This document shows, piece after piece, positions 55,072-64,000 of a stretch of DNA of 64,000 nt. The translations under genes were made by a program, and so were the position numbers. Origin of the DNA: Escherichia coli DSM 30083 = JCM 1649 = ATCC 11775 (GTDB taxonomy: Bacteria > Pseudomonadota > Gammaproteobacteria > Enterobacterales > Enterobacteriaceae); assembly GCF_003697165.2 (NCBI RefSeq), contig NZ_CP033092.2, positions 682,001 to 746,000 on the forward strand, written 5' to 3'. The notes under the pieces were generated by a model that saw nothing but the letters and a program-made list of their open reading frames with translations, searched no databases and was not told the DNA's origin. Each line of letters begins with the position of its first letter. Within the stretch, counting starts at the first letter, position 1.

Positions 55072-55084
55072 GAGAATTTGCACG

Positions 55085-55912
55085 TTAGCCGCCGAACTGG
55101 TCAGGATCGGGACCGAGACGCTTGCCCTGATCGAGTTTTGCAATTTCGCCAAGTTCGTCTTTGTCGAGACGGAAATCCCAGACATCAAAGTTTTCGACAA
55201 TGCGTGAAGGTGTGACCGATTTTGGGATCACCACCAGGCCGCTATCCAGATGCCAGCGGATAACAATCTGCGCAGGGGTTTTGCCGTATTTATCTGCCAG
55301 ATCGCGAATGACTTTCTGATCGAAAACGCCTTTCCCTCCTTGCGCTAATGGGCTCCAGGATTCGGTCTGGATTTTGTGTGTCGCGTTCCAGGCATGTAGC
55401 TGGCGTTGTTGCATCAGCGGGTGAAGTTCGATCTGGTTTATCACAGGCGTCACGCCAGTTTCATCAATCAGGCGTTGCAGGTGATGGATCTGGAAGTTGC
55501 ACACGCCGATGCTTTTGATTAATCCCTCTTTTTGCAATTCGATCATGCCTTTCCATGCTTCGACATAATGGTCGATAGCGGGAACGGGCCAGTGCATTAA
55601 ATAGAGGTCGATATAATCAAGCTGGAGTTTTTTCAGGCTGTCGAGCAGGGCTTCGCGGGGGCGCTTGTGGTCGTCGTTCCACAGCTTAGTGGTGATGAAC
55701 AGTTCTTCTCTGTTGACTGAGGCATTTTTCAGGGCTTTGCCGACACCTTCTTCGTTCTTGTAGGCTGCGGCGGTATCAATCGAGCGATAACCCACTTCTA
55801 ACGCTTTTTGAATGGCGGTGATTACTTCCTCATTACTTGCTTGCCAGACGCCCAGTCCCAGCTGGGGCATGACATTGCCATCCTGTAGCTTAATAACGGT
55901 TGGATTAGCCAT
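55085..55912 (-). CDS. dkgA: Methylglyoxal/2,5-diketo-gluconate reductase A
   Basis: 275 residues, aldo-keto reductase family. Catalytic residues appear in DTAAAYKNEE (Asp, Tyr), the Lys of TTKLWNDDH, and His of LMHWPV. It is NADPH-dependent and reduces methylglyoxal, furfural and 2,5-diketo-D-gluconate. It lies 104 bases downstream of yqhD; both are induced by aldehydes through YqhC. Confidence 0.97.
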   Translation of the reverse strand: MANPTVIKLQDGNVMPQLGLGVWQASNEEVITAIQKALEVGYRSIDTAAAYKNEEGVGKALKNASVNREELFITTKLWNDDHKRPREALLDSLKKLQLDYIDLYLMHWPVPAIDHYVEAWKGMIELQKEGLIKSIGVCNFQIHHLQRLIDETGVTPVINQIELHPLMQQRQLHAWNATHKIQTESWSPLAQGGKGVFDQKVIRDLADKYGKTPAQIVIRWHLDSGLVVIPKSVTPSRIVENFDVWDFRLDKDELGEIAKLDQGKRLGPDPDQFGG

Positions 55913-56016
55913 ACGTTCCTCCTTTATATGAACTCACCGGAGCAGGCTCCGGTGAGGTGTTGTGAACTTAAGTCTGGACGAAATGCCCGAAAACGAAAGT
56001 TTGAGGCGTAAAAAGC

Positions 56017-57180
56017 TTAGCGGGCGGCTTCGTATATACGGCGGCTGACATCCAGCGTAATGTCATGATTTTCGCCCAGTTGGGTCATGCCGTGCTCTTC
56101 CAGTTTTTTCAGCAAAGCCGGGATGGAGCTGCCGTCCAGACCGTAGTCGGAGAGGTGGGTCGGCACGCCTAATTGCTCAAAGAAATTGCGGGTTGCGGCA
56201 ATCGCGGCGTCAATACGCTCATCGTCTGAACCTTCAGTGATGTTCCAGACGCGTTCAGCATATTGCAGCAGCTTAGCGCGCTTGGTATCGCGTTTTTCAT
56301 TCCACAGTGCAGGCAGGACGATAGCCAGTGTTTGCGCGTGATCCAGACCGTGCATCGCAGTCAGTTCGTGGCCCAGCATATGCGTTGCCCAGTCCTGCGG
56401 TACGCCAGCGCCGATCAAACCGTTCAGCGCCTGAGTCGCCGCCCACATGACGTTGGCGCGCACATCGTAGTTTTCTGGCTCTTTCAGGGCTTTCGGACCA
56501 TCTTCGATCAGCGTCAGCAAAATGCCTTCTGCGAAACGGTCCTGAATTTTGGCATCAACCGGTTTGGTAACATACTGTTCCACGGTGTGTACAAAGGCGT
56601 CCACTACGCCGTTAGCCACCTGACGCGACGGCAGGGTGTAGGTATAAACCGGATCGAGCACGGCAAATACGGGCTGAACATGGGCAGAATGGAACGCCTG
56701 CTTGTCGCCTGTGGTTTTACGGGAGATCACCGCGCCTGCGTTGGATTCTGAACCGGTTGCTGGCAGCGTCAGCACACAGCCCATCGGGATGGCGCTTTTA
56801 ATCTCTTTGCCGCCCGTTTGCAGAATGTGCCACGGATCGATATTTTCCGGATAGTTAGCCGCTGCGGCGATAAATTTGGTGCCGTCCAGTACAGAACCGC
56901 CGCCAACCGCCAGCAGAAAAGTCACTTTTTGTTCGCGAACCAGTTTCACGGCGTTCATCAGCGTTTCATAAGCCGGGTTTGGTTCAATACCGCCAAATTC
57001 CAGCACGTCCATGCCTTTCAGGGCATCCAGAACTTGATCGAGAACGCCGGTTTTTTTCACGCTGCCGCCGCCGTAGGTAATCAATACGCGAGCATCGTGA
57101 GGAATTTGTTCGCGTAAACCAGCGATTGCGCCTTTACCAAACAGAATGCGGGTTGGGGTGTGCAGATTAAAGTTGTTCAT
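56017..57180 (-). CDS. yqhD: NADPH-dependent aldehyde reductase YqhD
   Basis: 387 residues from ATG 57180; eight extra codons to 57204 are not used. It is an iron/zinc-group alcohol dehydrogenase: dinucleotide motif GGGSVLDGTKF and metal ligands in DAFVHTVEQY (Asp, His), HMLGHELTAMHGLDH (two His). It detoxifies aldehydes from lipid peroxidation, glyoxal and furfural. It is divergent from its activator yqhC. Confidence 0.97.
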   Translation of the reverse strand: MNNFNLHTPTRILFGKGAIAGLREQIPHDARVLITYGGGSVKKTGVLDQVLDALKGMDVLEFGGIEPNPAYETLMNAVKLVREQKVTFLLAVGGGSVLDGTKFIAAAANYPENIDPWHILQTGGKEIKSAIPMGCVLTLPATGSESNAGAVISRKTTGDKQAFHSAHVQPVFAVLDPVYTYTLPSRQVANGVVDAFVHTVEQYVTKPVDAKIQDRFAEGILLTLIEDGPKALKEPENYDVRANVMWAATQALNGLIGAGVPQDWATHMLGHELTAMHGLDHAQTLAIVLPALWNEKRDTKRAKLLQYAERVWNITEGSDDERIDAAIAATRNFFEQLGVPTHLSDYGLDGSSIPALLKKLEEHGMTQLGENHDITLDVSRRIYEAAR

Positions 57181-57316
57181 TACTTGCTCCCTTTGCTGGG
57201 TCAATATGAGGGCAGAGATCGGTCTGCCTGATGTTTTTCATTGTGGTCGCCAGCGCCGTACCTCTCAATGCTCATTTCTGCCAATGTCTTGCCTATTTCT
57301 CCAGAGTGCTGGAGAA

Positions 57317-58273
57317 ATGCTACAAAATTGCGCACAATCAAATTGCCGCATTATTCCTAAGAAATTACGCGATATGAAACGTGAAGAGATTTGCCGCTTG
57401 CTGGCGGATAAAGTTAATAAACTGAAAAATAAAGAAAATAGTTTGTCAGAGCTGTTGCCCGATGTGCGTTTGTTGTATGGCGAGACGCCTTTCGCACGCA
57501 CACCGGTGATGTACGAGCCTGGCATCATAATTCTCTTTTCCGGACATAAAATCGGTTATATCAATGAACGCGTGTTTCGTTATGACGCTAATGAATATCT
57601 CCTGCTGACGGTGCCGTTGCCGTTTGAGTGCGAAACCTATGCCACGTCAGAGGTGCCGTTGGCAGGGTTGCGTCTCAATGTCGATATTTTGCAGTTACAG
57701 GAACTGTTGATGGACATTGGCGAAGATGAACATTTTCAGCCGTCAATGGCAGCCAGCGGTATTAACTCCGCCACGTTATCAGAAGAGATTTTATGCGCGG
57801 CAGAGCGGTTACTGGATGTGATGGAGCGACCGCTGGATGCGCGCATTCTCGGCAAACAGATTATCCGCGAAATTCTGTACTACGTGCTGACCGGACCTTG
57901 CGGCGGCGCGTTACTGGCACTGGTCAGCCGCCAGACTCACTTCAGCCTGATTAGTCGCGTGCTGAAACGGATTGAGAATAAATACACCGAAAACCTGAGC
58001 GTCGAGCAACTGGCGGCAGAAGCCAACATGAGCGTATCGGCGTTCCACCATAATTTTAAGTCTGTCACCAGCACCTCGCCGTTGCAGTATTTGAAGAATT
58101 ACCGTCTGCATAAGGCGCGGATGATGATCATCCACGACGGCATGAAGGCCAGCGCGGCGGCGATGCGCGTCGGCTATGAAAGCGCATCGCAATTTAGCCG
58201 TGAGTTTAAACGTTACTTCGGTGTGACGCCGGGGGAAGATGCGGCAAGAATGCGGGCGATGCAGGGGAATTAA
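57317..58273 (+). CDS. yqhC: AraC-family activator YqhC
   Basis: 318 residues if started at ATG 57317, the K-12 length I recall; the frame stays open to 57146 across the yqhD promoter, and ATG 57374 is a shorter choice. There is an N-terminal cupin-like sensory domain (about 50-150) and a C-terminal double helix-turn-helix (about 215-315, VEQLAAEANMSVSAFHHNFK and AAAMRVGYESASQFSREFKRYFG). It senses aldehydes and activates yqhD-dkgA. Confidence 0.93.
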   Translation: MLQNCAQSNCRIIPKKLRDMKREEICRLLADKVNKLKNKENSLSELLPDVRLLYGETPFARTPVMYEPGIIILFSGHKIGYINERVFRYDANEYLLLTVPLPFECETYATSEVPLAGLRLNVDILQLQELLMDIGEDEHFQPSMAASGINSATLSEEILCAAERLLDVMERPLDARILGKQIIREILYYVLTGPCGGALLALVSRQTHFSLISRVLKRIENKYTENLSVEQLAAEANMSVSAFHHNFKSVTSTSPLQYLKNYRLHKARMMIIHDGMKASAAAMRVGYESASQFSREFKRYFGVTPGEDAARMRAMQGN

Positions 58274-58276
58274 ATA

Positions 58277-58302
58277 CGTTCCCGGTACAGCAACCGGGAA
58301 CG
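58277..58302. terminator. Hairpin between yqhC and yghB
   Basis: CGTTCCCGGT-ACAGCA-ACCGGGAACG is a perfect 10-bp stem between convergent genes. On the minus strand it is followed by TATTTAATT. Confidence 0.75.
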
Positions 58303-58312
58303 GGGAAAATCG

Positions 58313-58972
58313 TCAGGCGTTACAGTATTTTTTTTTAATCACCACAAACAGCGTGCCCAACAAGCCAGCGGTTAACAAGGCAATTGGCAGGATCATCAGG
58401 AACGTCATTACCTGATCTTCATGTCGTTTAACGAACGGAATCATACTTAAGGCATAGCCGAAACTGGTTACCACGCTGACCCACAGCAATCCGCTTAACC
58501 AGTTGAAAAACTGGAAGCGGCGGTTTGGCAGACCGGAAATTCCCGCCATGGTTGGCAGCAGCGTACGGACAAATGCAAGAAAACGTCCAGCCAGCAGCGC
58601 CAGCAGACCGTGGCGGTCAAACATGCAGGTGGCGCGCTGGTGATATTTAGCAGGAAGCTGTGCCAGCCAGCCTTTCACCGTTTTGGTATTCCCTAACCAG
58701 CGCCCCTGAATATAACTTAGCCAGCAGCCCAGACTTGCTGCGGCGGTCAGAATCGCAATCGTAGGCAGAAAATCCATAACCCCCTGGGCAATCAATGCGC
58801 CTGCCAGTATCAACAAGCTGTCGCCTGGCAAAAATGAGGCGGGCAGCAAGCCGTTTTCTAAAAACAGCGTGGCAAACATAACAAAGTAAACAACGCTAAC
58901 AATATGAGGGTCCGCCAGCGCGGCAAAGTCGTGTTGCCAGAGCGCAGCGATGATATCTTGAATAACAGCCAT
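58313..58972 (-). CDS. yghB: DedA-family membrane protein YghB
   Basis: 219 residues with four to five hydrophobic segments. DedA motifs are present: [20 protein letters not shown] and [18 protein letters not shown] with the conserved Arg residues. YghB and YqjA are redundant and needed for proper division and membrane potential; the family is linked to undecaprenyl-phosphate or lipid translocation. The ATG lies 139 bases after metC on the same strand. Confidence 0.95.
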
Positions 58973-59111
58973 GGACTTTCCTGTGGAACAGCGTTTAAGC
59001 CTTTATCTGCCTATTGTACTCCTGAATCGTCCGGGACGCCTTGATCCCGGACGCAACAATTTAAGTCTTTTCACAATAAAATGTCTGCAAAATTGTCCAA
59101 AAGTGGCAATG

Positions 59112-60299
59112 TTATACAATTCGCGCAAAACCGGCGTCCAGATCGGCAATCAGATCGTCGACATCTTCCAGACCAATATGCAGGCGAATCAAGGTCCCGC
59201 TAAAATCGATCTTGCCTTGTGGGCGAATGGCGGCGATATGTTCTGGTTGATTTGCCAGGATCAACGATTCATACCCGCCCCACGAGTAGGCCATGCTGAA
59301 TAAACTGAAGTTATCCAGATAGTTCGCCAGCTCTTCATCATTGAGTTTTTTCTTAAGCACAAAGGAAAATAGCCCGCTGCTGCCTGTAAAGTCTCGTTTC
59401 CAGAATTCGTATCCTTTACTGCCAGGCAGAGCAGGGTGGTTAACTCGTGCTACTTGGGGATGTTCTGCCAGCCATTCAGCCACTTTCAGACTGCTTTCAT
59501 GATGTTGACGCAGGCGAACCCCCAAAGTGCGCAGGCCACGGCTGGTTATATAGGCGGTATCGGCATCGACCATCTGGCCCATCAGATAGGCATTCTCTCG
59601 CAGCTGCTCCCAGCAACGGGCATTGCACACGGCAGTGCCAATCATCGCATCTGAATGCCCAACCAGATATTTGGTGGCGGCCTGAATAGAAACATCGATG
59701 CCAAAATCCAGCGCCTTAAACAGCACACCGGCTGCCCAGGTGTTGTCGATCATAATGATGGCATCCGGGACCACACTGCGTACGGCGGCAACAATCGCCG
59801 GAACATCGTGGACTTCCATGGTGATGGAACCTGGCGATTCCAGAAACACGATTTTAGTGTTTGGCTGCAGATGATTAACGATATCGGCACCAATCAGCGG
59901 ATCAAACCACGATGTCGTTACGCCCAGTTTGCTGAGGATTTTGCTACAGAAATCCTGACTCGGTTCATAGGCGGTGTTGGTCATCAACACATGATCGCCC
60001 TGTTCGACAAAAGCAAGAATGGAATTAGCAACCGCTGCCGCCCCGCAGGGAAATAGCACACAGCCTGCGCCACCTTCCAGTTCACACATCGCTTGTTGTA
60101 AGGAGAAATGGGTTAACGTTCCACGCCGTCCATAGAACAACTCGCCATTGGCGCGATTACGTGTCGCGTGTTTTTTGGCTTCCACACTGTCAAAGACCAG
60201 CGAAGACGCGCGCTGAATCACGCTATTTACCGCACCGAGCGTGTATTTTTTGCTGCGTCCTGCATTCACCAGTTGAGTATCAAGCTTTTTGTCCGCCAT
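59112..60299 (-). CDS. metC: Cystathionine beta-lyase MetC
   Basis: 395 residues from ATG 60299 with AGGAATCC upstream; the frame extends to 60434 across the MetJ operator and is rejected. It is a Cys/Met-metabolism PLP enzyme: the PLP Lys is in SIQAATKYLVGHSD and the phosphate-binding region is in FPCGAAAVAN. It cleaves cystathionine to homocysteine, pyruvate and ammonia. It is regulated by MetJ. Confidence 0.97.
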   Translation of the reverse strand: MADKKLDTQLVNAGRSKKYTLGAVNSVIQRASSLVFDSVEAKKHATRNRANGELFYGRRGTLTHFSLQQAMCELEGGAGCVLFPCGAAAVANSILAFVEQGDHVLMTNTAYEPSQDFCSKILSKLGVTTSWFDPLIGADIVNHLQPNTKIVFLESPGSITMEVHDVPAIVAAVRSVVPDAIIMIDNTWAAGVLFKALDFGIDVSIQAATKYLVGHSDAMIGTAVCNARCWEQLRENAYLMGQMVDADTAYITSRGLRTLGVRLRQHHESSLKVAEWLAEHPQVARVNHPALPGSKGYEFWKRDFTGSSGLFSFVLKKKLNDEELANYLDNFSLFSMAYSWGGYESLILANQPEHIAAIRPQGKIDFSGTLIRLHIGLEDVDDLIADLDAGFARIV

Positions 60300-60317
60300 G
60301 TCGGGATTCCTGTTTTT

Positions 60318-60341
60318 ATACGTCTGGATGTCTAAACTAGC
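60318..60341. promoter_or_regulatory. MetJ operator upstream of metC
   Basis: Three tandem 8-mers ATACGTCT, GGATGTCT and AAACTAGC resemble the met box AGACGTCT with decreasing fit, 19 bases upstream of the metC start. MetJ plus S-adenosylmethionine would repress here. Confidence 0.82.
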
Positions 60342-60468
60342 ATGAATATTCGCGGGCGCATCCTGAAGAATTGGCATAAAGCAGAAAATTTTCGCAAATG
60401 GCGTGCTGGTTACTTTTTTACTGCGTAAACGCAAGGAAAAGAAAGCAAAGGTACGGCAGTATGCAAAT

Positions 60469-60490
60469 AGTAATGAGAACGACTATCAAT
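60469..60490. promoter_or_regulatory. Fur box upstream of exbB
   Basis: AGTAATGAGAACGACTATCAAT fits the Fur consensus (AATGAGAA-n-GACTATCA resembles GATAATGATAATCATTATC). It lies about 60 bases upstream of exbB, a known Fur-regulated operon. Confidence 0.78.
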
Positions 60491-60550
60491 TCGACGTCGT
60501 TTTGATATTATTATGCACAGATTTTGTGACTTGCGTCCTGGAGATACACA

Positions 60551-61285
60551 GTGGGTAATAATTTAATGCAGACGGACCTCTCCGTCTGGGGTATGTATCA
60601 GCACGCCGATATTGTCGTTAAGTGCGTGATGATTGGGCTTATTTTGGCCTCCGTAGTCACCTGGGCAATTTTCTTCAGTAAGAGCGTGGAGTTCTTCAAT
60701 CAGAAGCGTCGTCTTAAGCGCGAGCAGCAACTGCTGGCTGAAGCGCGTTCCTTAAACCAGGCCAACGATATCGCCGCTGATTTTGGTAGCAAAAGCTTGA
60801 GCCTGCATTTGCTCAATGAAGCGCAGAATGAGCTGGAACTGTCAGAAGGCAGCGACGATAACGAAGGTATTAAAGAACGTACCAGCTTCCGTCTGGAGCG
60901 TCGGGTCGCCGCAGTAGGTCGTCAAATGGGCCGTGGTAACGGCTATCTGGCAACCATCGGCGCGATTTCGCCGTTCGTTGGTCTGTTTGGTACGGTCTGG
61001 GGCATCATGAACAGCTTTATTGGTATCGCGCAAACGCAGACCACTAACCTGGCAGTCGTTGCGCCAGGTATTGCAGAAGCTCTGTTAGCAACGGCAATCG
61101 GCCTCGTGGCAGCGATTCCTGCGGTCGTTATCTATAACGTATTTGCACGCCAGATTGGCGGCTTTAAAGCGATGCTGGGTGATGTTGCAGCGCAGGTATT
61201 GTTGCTGCAAAGCCGTGACCTGGATCTGGAAGCCAGCGCCGCTGCGCATCCGGTTCGTGTCGCACAAAAATTACGTGCAGGATAA
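60551..61285 (+). CDS. exbB: TonB energiser subunit ExbB
   Basis: 244 residues from GTG 60551, preceded by CCTGGAG. There are three membrane helices (about 20-43, 130-153 and 165-195). It forms a pentameric proton channel around ExbD and energises TonB, on which the FitA receptor of this window also depends. It is 6 bases upstream of exbD and divergent from metC. Confidence 0.97.
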   Translation: MGNNLMQTDLSVWGMYQHADIVVKCVMIGLILASVVTWAIFFSKSVEFFNQKRRLKREQQLLAEARSLNQANDIAADFGSKSLSLHLLNEAQNELELSEGSDDNEGIKERTSFRLERRVAAVGRQMGRGNGYLATIGAISPFVGLFGTVWGIMNSFIGIAQTQTTNLAVVAPGIAEALLATAIGLVAAIPAVVIYNVFARQIGGFKAMLGDVAAQVLLLQSRDLDLEASAAAHPVRVAQKLRAG

Positions 61286-61291
61286 TGTCCG

Positions 61292-61717
61292 ATGGCGATG
61301 CATCTTAACGAAAACCTCGACGATAACGGCGAAATGCATGATATCAACGTGACGCCGTTTATCGACGTGATGTTGGTTTTGCTGATTATCTTTATGGTGG
61401 CGGCACCGTTAGCGACGGTAGATGTGAAGGTGAATTTGCCTGCTTCTACCAGCACGCCGCAGCCGCGCCCGGAAAAACCGGTTTATCTGTCGGTGAAAGC
61501 AGACAACTCGATGTTTATTGGTAACGATCCGGTCACCGATGAAACAATGATTACGGCGTTGAATGCGTTAACCGAAGGCAAGAAAGACACCACCATCTTC
61601 TTCCGTGCGGATAAAACTGTCGATTACGAGACGTTGATGAAGGTAATGGATACGCTGCATCAGGCGGGTTACCTGAAAATAGGTCTGGTCGGCGAAGAAA
61701 CTGCGAAAGCGAAATAA
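61292..61717 (+). CDS. exbD: TonB energiser subunit ExbD
   Basis: 141 residues. One membrane helix (about 23-43) holds the essential proton-path Asp25 (VTPFIDVMLVL), followed by a periplasmic domain that contacts TonB. Co-transcribed with exbB and ended by a strong hairpin. Confidence 0.97.
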   Translation: MAMHLNENLDDNGEMHDINVTPFIDVMLVLLIIFMVAAPLATVDVKVNLPASTSTPQPRPEKPVYLSVKADNSMFIGNDPVTDETMITALNALTEGKKDTTIFFRADKTVDYETLMKVMDTLHQAGYLKIGLVGEETAKAK

Positions 61718-61722
61718 AAATG

Positions 61723-61757
61723 ATGCCCGGTTGCTTTTCACAACCGGGCATTTTTTT
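61723..61757. terminator. Terminator between exbD and yghA
   Basis: ATGCCCGGTTG-CTTTTCA-CAACCGGGCAT with seven T after; A-run on the other side, so usable both ways. Confidence 0.9.
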
Positions 61758-62640
61758 AACCTAAATGCTCGCCGCCGCAGACACCGTGCACTTCTGCGGT
61801 GACGTAGCTCGACTCCTGACTTGCCAGGTAAACATATACAGGGGCCAGCTCCGCCGGTTGCCCCGCACGCTTCATCGGCGTTTTCTGACCAAACTGCGGG
61901 ATCTTATCCTGCGTTTGTCCGCCAGAAATTTGCAGTGCTGTCCAGATCGGGCCTGGCGCGACAATATTCACCCGAATACCTTTCTCCGCGACCTGTTTTG
62001 CCAGGCCACGGCTATAGTTCAGAATTGCCGCCTTCGTAGCCGCATAGTCCAGTAAATGCGGGCTTGGCTGGTATGCCTGGATTGAGGAAGTGGTGATGAT
62101 ACTTGCACCTTTCGGTAGCAGGGGGATCGCTTCCTGGGTTAGCCAGAACAACGCGAAAACGTTAATGGCAAAGGTCTTTTGAAACTGTTCGCTGGTGAGG
62201 TCTGCAATATCAGGAATGGCAACCTGTTTCCCGGCTACCAGCGCCATAATATCCAGCCCGCCTAACGCCTTGTGTGCTTCGTGAACCAGCGAACGGGCGA
62301 ATTTCTCATCGCTTAAATCGCCTGGCAGCAGAACGGCTTTGCGTCCGCATTCTTCAATGATCTTTTTCACATCCTGAGCGTCTTCTTCTTCCACGGGAAG
62401 ATAACTGATCGCCACGTCAGCCCCTTCACGCGCGTAAGCAATGGCGGCAGCGCGACCGATTCCGGAATCGCCCCCTGTCACCAGTGCTTTACGATCTTTC
62501 AGGCGACCGCTACCAACATAGGTTTTCTCGCCGCAATCCGGTACCGGTGTCATCTTCGCCTGGATGCCTGGCGTCGGTTGTTTCTGTTTGGGATATTCAC
62601 CAGTGTAATACTGCGTGGTCGGGTCTTTTAAATGAGACAT
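61756..62640 (-). CDS. yghA: Short-chain dehydrogenase YghA
   Basis: 294 residues from the second of two adjacent ATGs, better spaced from AAGGGAG. It is an SDR with an N-terminal extension of about 45 residues: cofactor site TGGDSGIGRA, catalytic Ser of TTSSIQAY and YAATK. It is an NADP-dependent oxidoreductase acting on short aldehydes or alcohols in vitro; the natural substrate is uncertain. Confidence 0.94.
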   Translation of the reverse strand: MSHLKDPTTQYYTGEYPKQKQPTPGIQAKMTPVPDCGEKTYVGSGRLKDRKALVTGGDSGIGRAAAIAYAREGADVAISYLPVEEEDAQDVKKIIEECGRKAVLLPGDLSDEKFARSLVHEAHKALGGLDIMALVAGKQVAIPDIADLTSEQFQKTFAINVFALFWLTQEAIPLLPKGASIITTSSIQAYQPSPHLLDYAATKAAILNYSRGLAKQVAEKGIRVNIVAPGPIWTALQISGGQTQDKIPQFGQKTPMKRAGQPAELAPVYVYLASQESSYVTAEVHGVCGGEHLG

Positions 62641-62761
62641 CATTTTTCTCCCTTCAGGTTCAACGTCCTTTAAGGGTAGACGCTCTCGATGCGTTGATAA
62701 GGGAACCAGGAAGATCCCTAACCCTCAGAATTATGCGACAAAGGTTTAACGTATATGTTGA

Positions 62762-63325
<564 letters not shown>

Positions 63326-63332
63326 TCTGATT

Positions 63333-63353
63333 CGGGCGCGGTTCTCGCGCCCG
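63333..63353. terminator. Hairpin between yqhA and gpr
   Basis: CGGGCGCG-GTTCT-CGCGCCCG is a perfect 8-bp GC stem between convergent genes, followed on the plus strand by TTATT. Confidence 0.7.
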
Positions 63354-63364
63354 TTATTAACAGG

Positions 63365-64000
63365 TCATTTATCGGAAGACGCCTGCCACAGATTCAGCTC
63401 TCCATCGGCGATATGCTGATCAATCTGCGCCAGCTCCTCGGTGCTAAATGTCAGATTATTCAGCGCCTGCACGTTCTCCTCAAGTTGCTCCGCGCGGCTG
63501 GCACCAATCAATACCGACGTCACTCGCTCATCTTTCAGCAACCAGCTTAACGCCATTTGCGCCATTGATTGTCCACGCTGCTGTGCCATTTCATGCAATA
63601 AGCGCAGGCTGTTGAGGTTGGCTTCGGTGAGCATTTTCGGCGTCAGACCACGAACTTTATTCCCTTCACGATGCATCCGTGAATCTTGCGGAATACCGTT
63701 GAGATATTTTCCGGTCAGCAATCCCTGAGCCAGTGGAGTAAAGGCAATGCAGCCCACGCCGTTATTTTGCAGGGTATCCAGCAGGCCGCTTTTATCCACC
63801 CAGCGGTTCAGTAAATTGTACGAAGGTTGATGAATTAACAGCGGAATTTTCCACTCGCGCAGCAACTCGACCATTTTTTGCGTCCGCTCTGGCGAGTAAG
63901 AGGAGATCCCGACATACAGCGCCTTACCGCTTTGTACCGAATGAGCCAGCGCAGAGGCGGTTTCTTCCATCGGCGTATTTTCATCGACGCGATGAGAGTA
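63365..64000 (-). CDS. gpr: L-glyceraldehyde 3-phosphate reductase, 3' part
   Basis: The last about 212 codons of an aldo-keto reductase identical in wording to K-12 Gpr (YghZ, 346 residues); the N-terminal third lies beyond the window edge. Visible are HRVDENTPMEE, GISSYSPERTQ, HQPSYNLLNRW and the cofactor segment VLIGASRAEQLEEN. It uses NADPH to detoxify L-glyceraldehyde 3-phosphate and methylglyoxal. Confidence 0.95.
   Translation of the reverse strand, partial: YSHRVDENTPMEETASALAHSVQSGKALYVGISSYSPERTQKMVELLREWKIPLLIHQPSYNLLNRWVDKSGLLDTLQNNGVGCIAFTPLAQGLLTGKYLNGIPQDSRMHREGNKVRGLTPKMLTEANLNSLRLLHEMAQQRGQSMAQMALSWLLKDERVTSVLIGASRAEQLEENVQALNNLTFSTEELAQIDQHIADGELNLWQASSDK

Overview
The window is chromosomal DNA of an Escherichia coli strain. 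Nearly every backbone gene can be aligned by eye, almost residue for residue, with remembered K-12 proteins of the hldE-to-gpr segment, read here in reverse (yqiK, glgS, ribB, zupT, tolC, parE, qseBC, parC, plsC, ftsP, ygiQ, yqhD, metC, exbBD). Blocks that K-12 lacks (assT-dsbL-dsbI, a fit-type iron operon, a TRAP/dehydrogenase operon) point to an extraintestinal, probably phylogroup B2-like, strain; that lineage call is inference.

Layout. 1-4.6 kb: a Sib/Ibs type I toxin-antitoxin copy, yqiJ-yqiK, glgS, ubiK, and ribB behind its FMN riboswitch. 4.6-9.6 kb: an intact chaperone-usher fimbrial operon (ygiL-yqiG-yqiH-yqiI), lying on the zupT side of ribB. 10-12 kb: a small membrane protein, zupT and ygiD. 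12.1-15.3 kb: arylsulfate sulfotransferase assT with its own disulfide pair dsbL/dsbI. 15.8-23.9 kb: ygiC, ygiB, tolC, then nudF-yqiB-cpdA-yqiA-parE. 23.9-31.1 kb: iron-uptake island (TonB receptor, ABC importer, RpiR-type regulator) with a Fur-box-like site in the divergent promoter.

31.2-36 kb: ygiN and mdaB, then an AT-rich cassette encoding an Hcp-family protein, a lysozyme/transglycosylase-like protein and the membrane protein YgiZ, then qseC-qseB. I read the cassette as an orphan type VI secretion cargo unit (Hcp carrier, cell-wall-cutting effector, membrane immunity protein). This is the most interesting object here because it offers a role for ygiZ. 36-43.6 kb: ygiW, ygiV, ygiS (with no mqsRA between them), parC, plsC, ftsP. 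43.6-51.1 kb: a GntR-controlled operon of three dehydrogenases and a three-part TRAP transporter, probably for a sugar acid such as L-gulonate or L-galactonate. 51.4-64 kb: ygiQ, yqhH, yqhG, dkgA, yqhD, yqhC, yghB, metC, exbBD, yghA, yqhA and the truncated gpr.

The accessory blocks sit between conserved genes and show no insertion sequence, integrase, tRNA or direct-repeat boundary that I could see. ParC and ParE carry the susceptible-type residues at the common quinolone-resistance positions.
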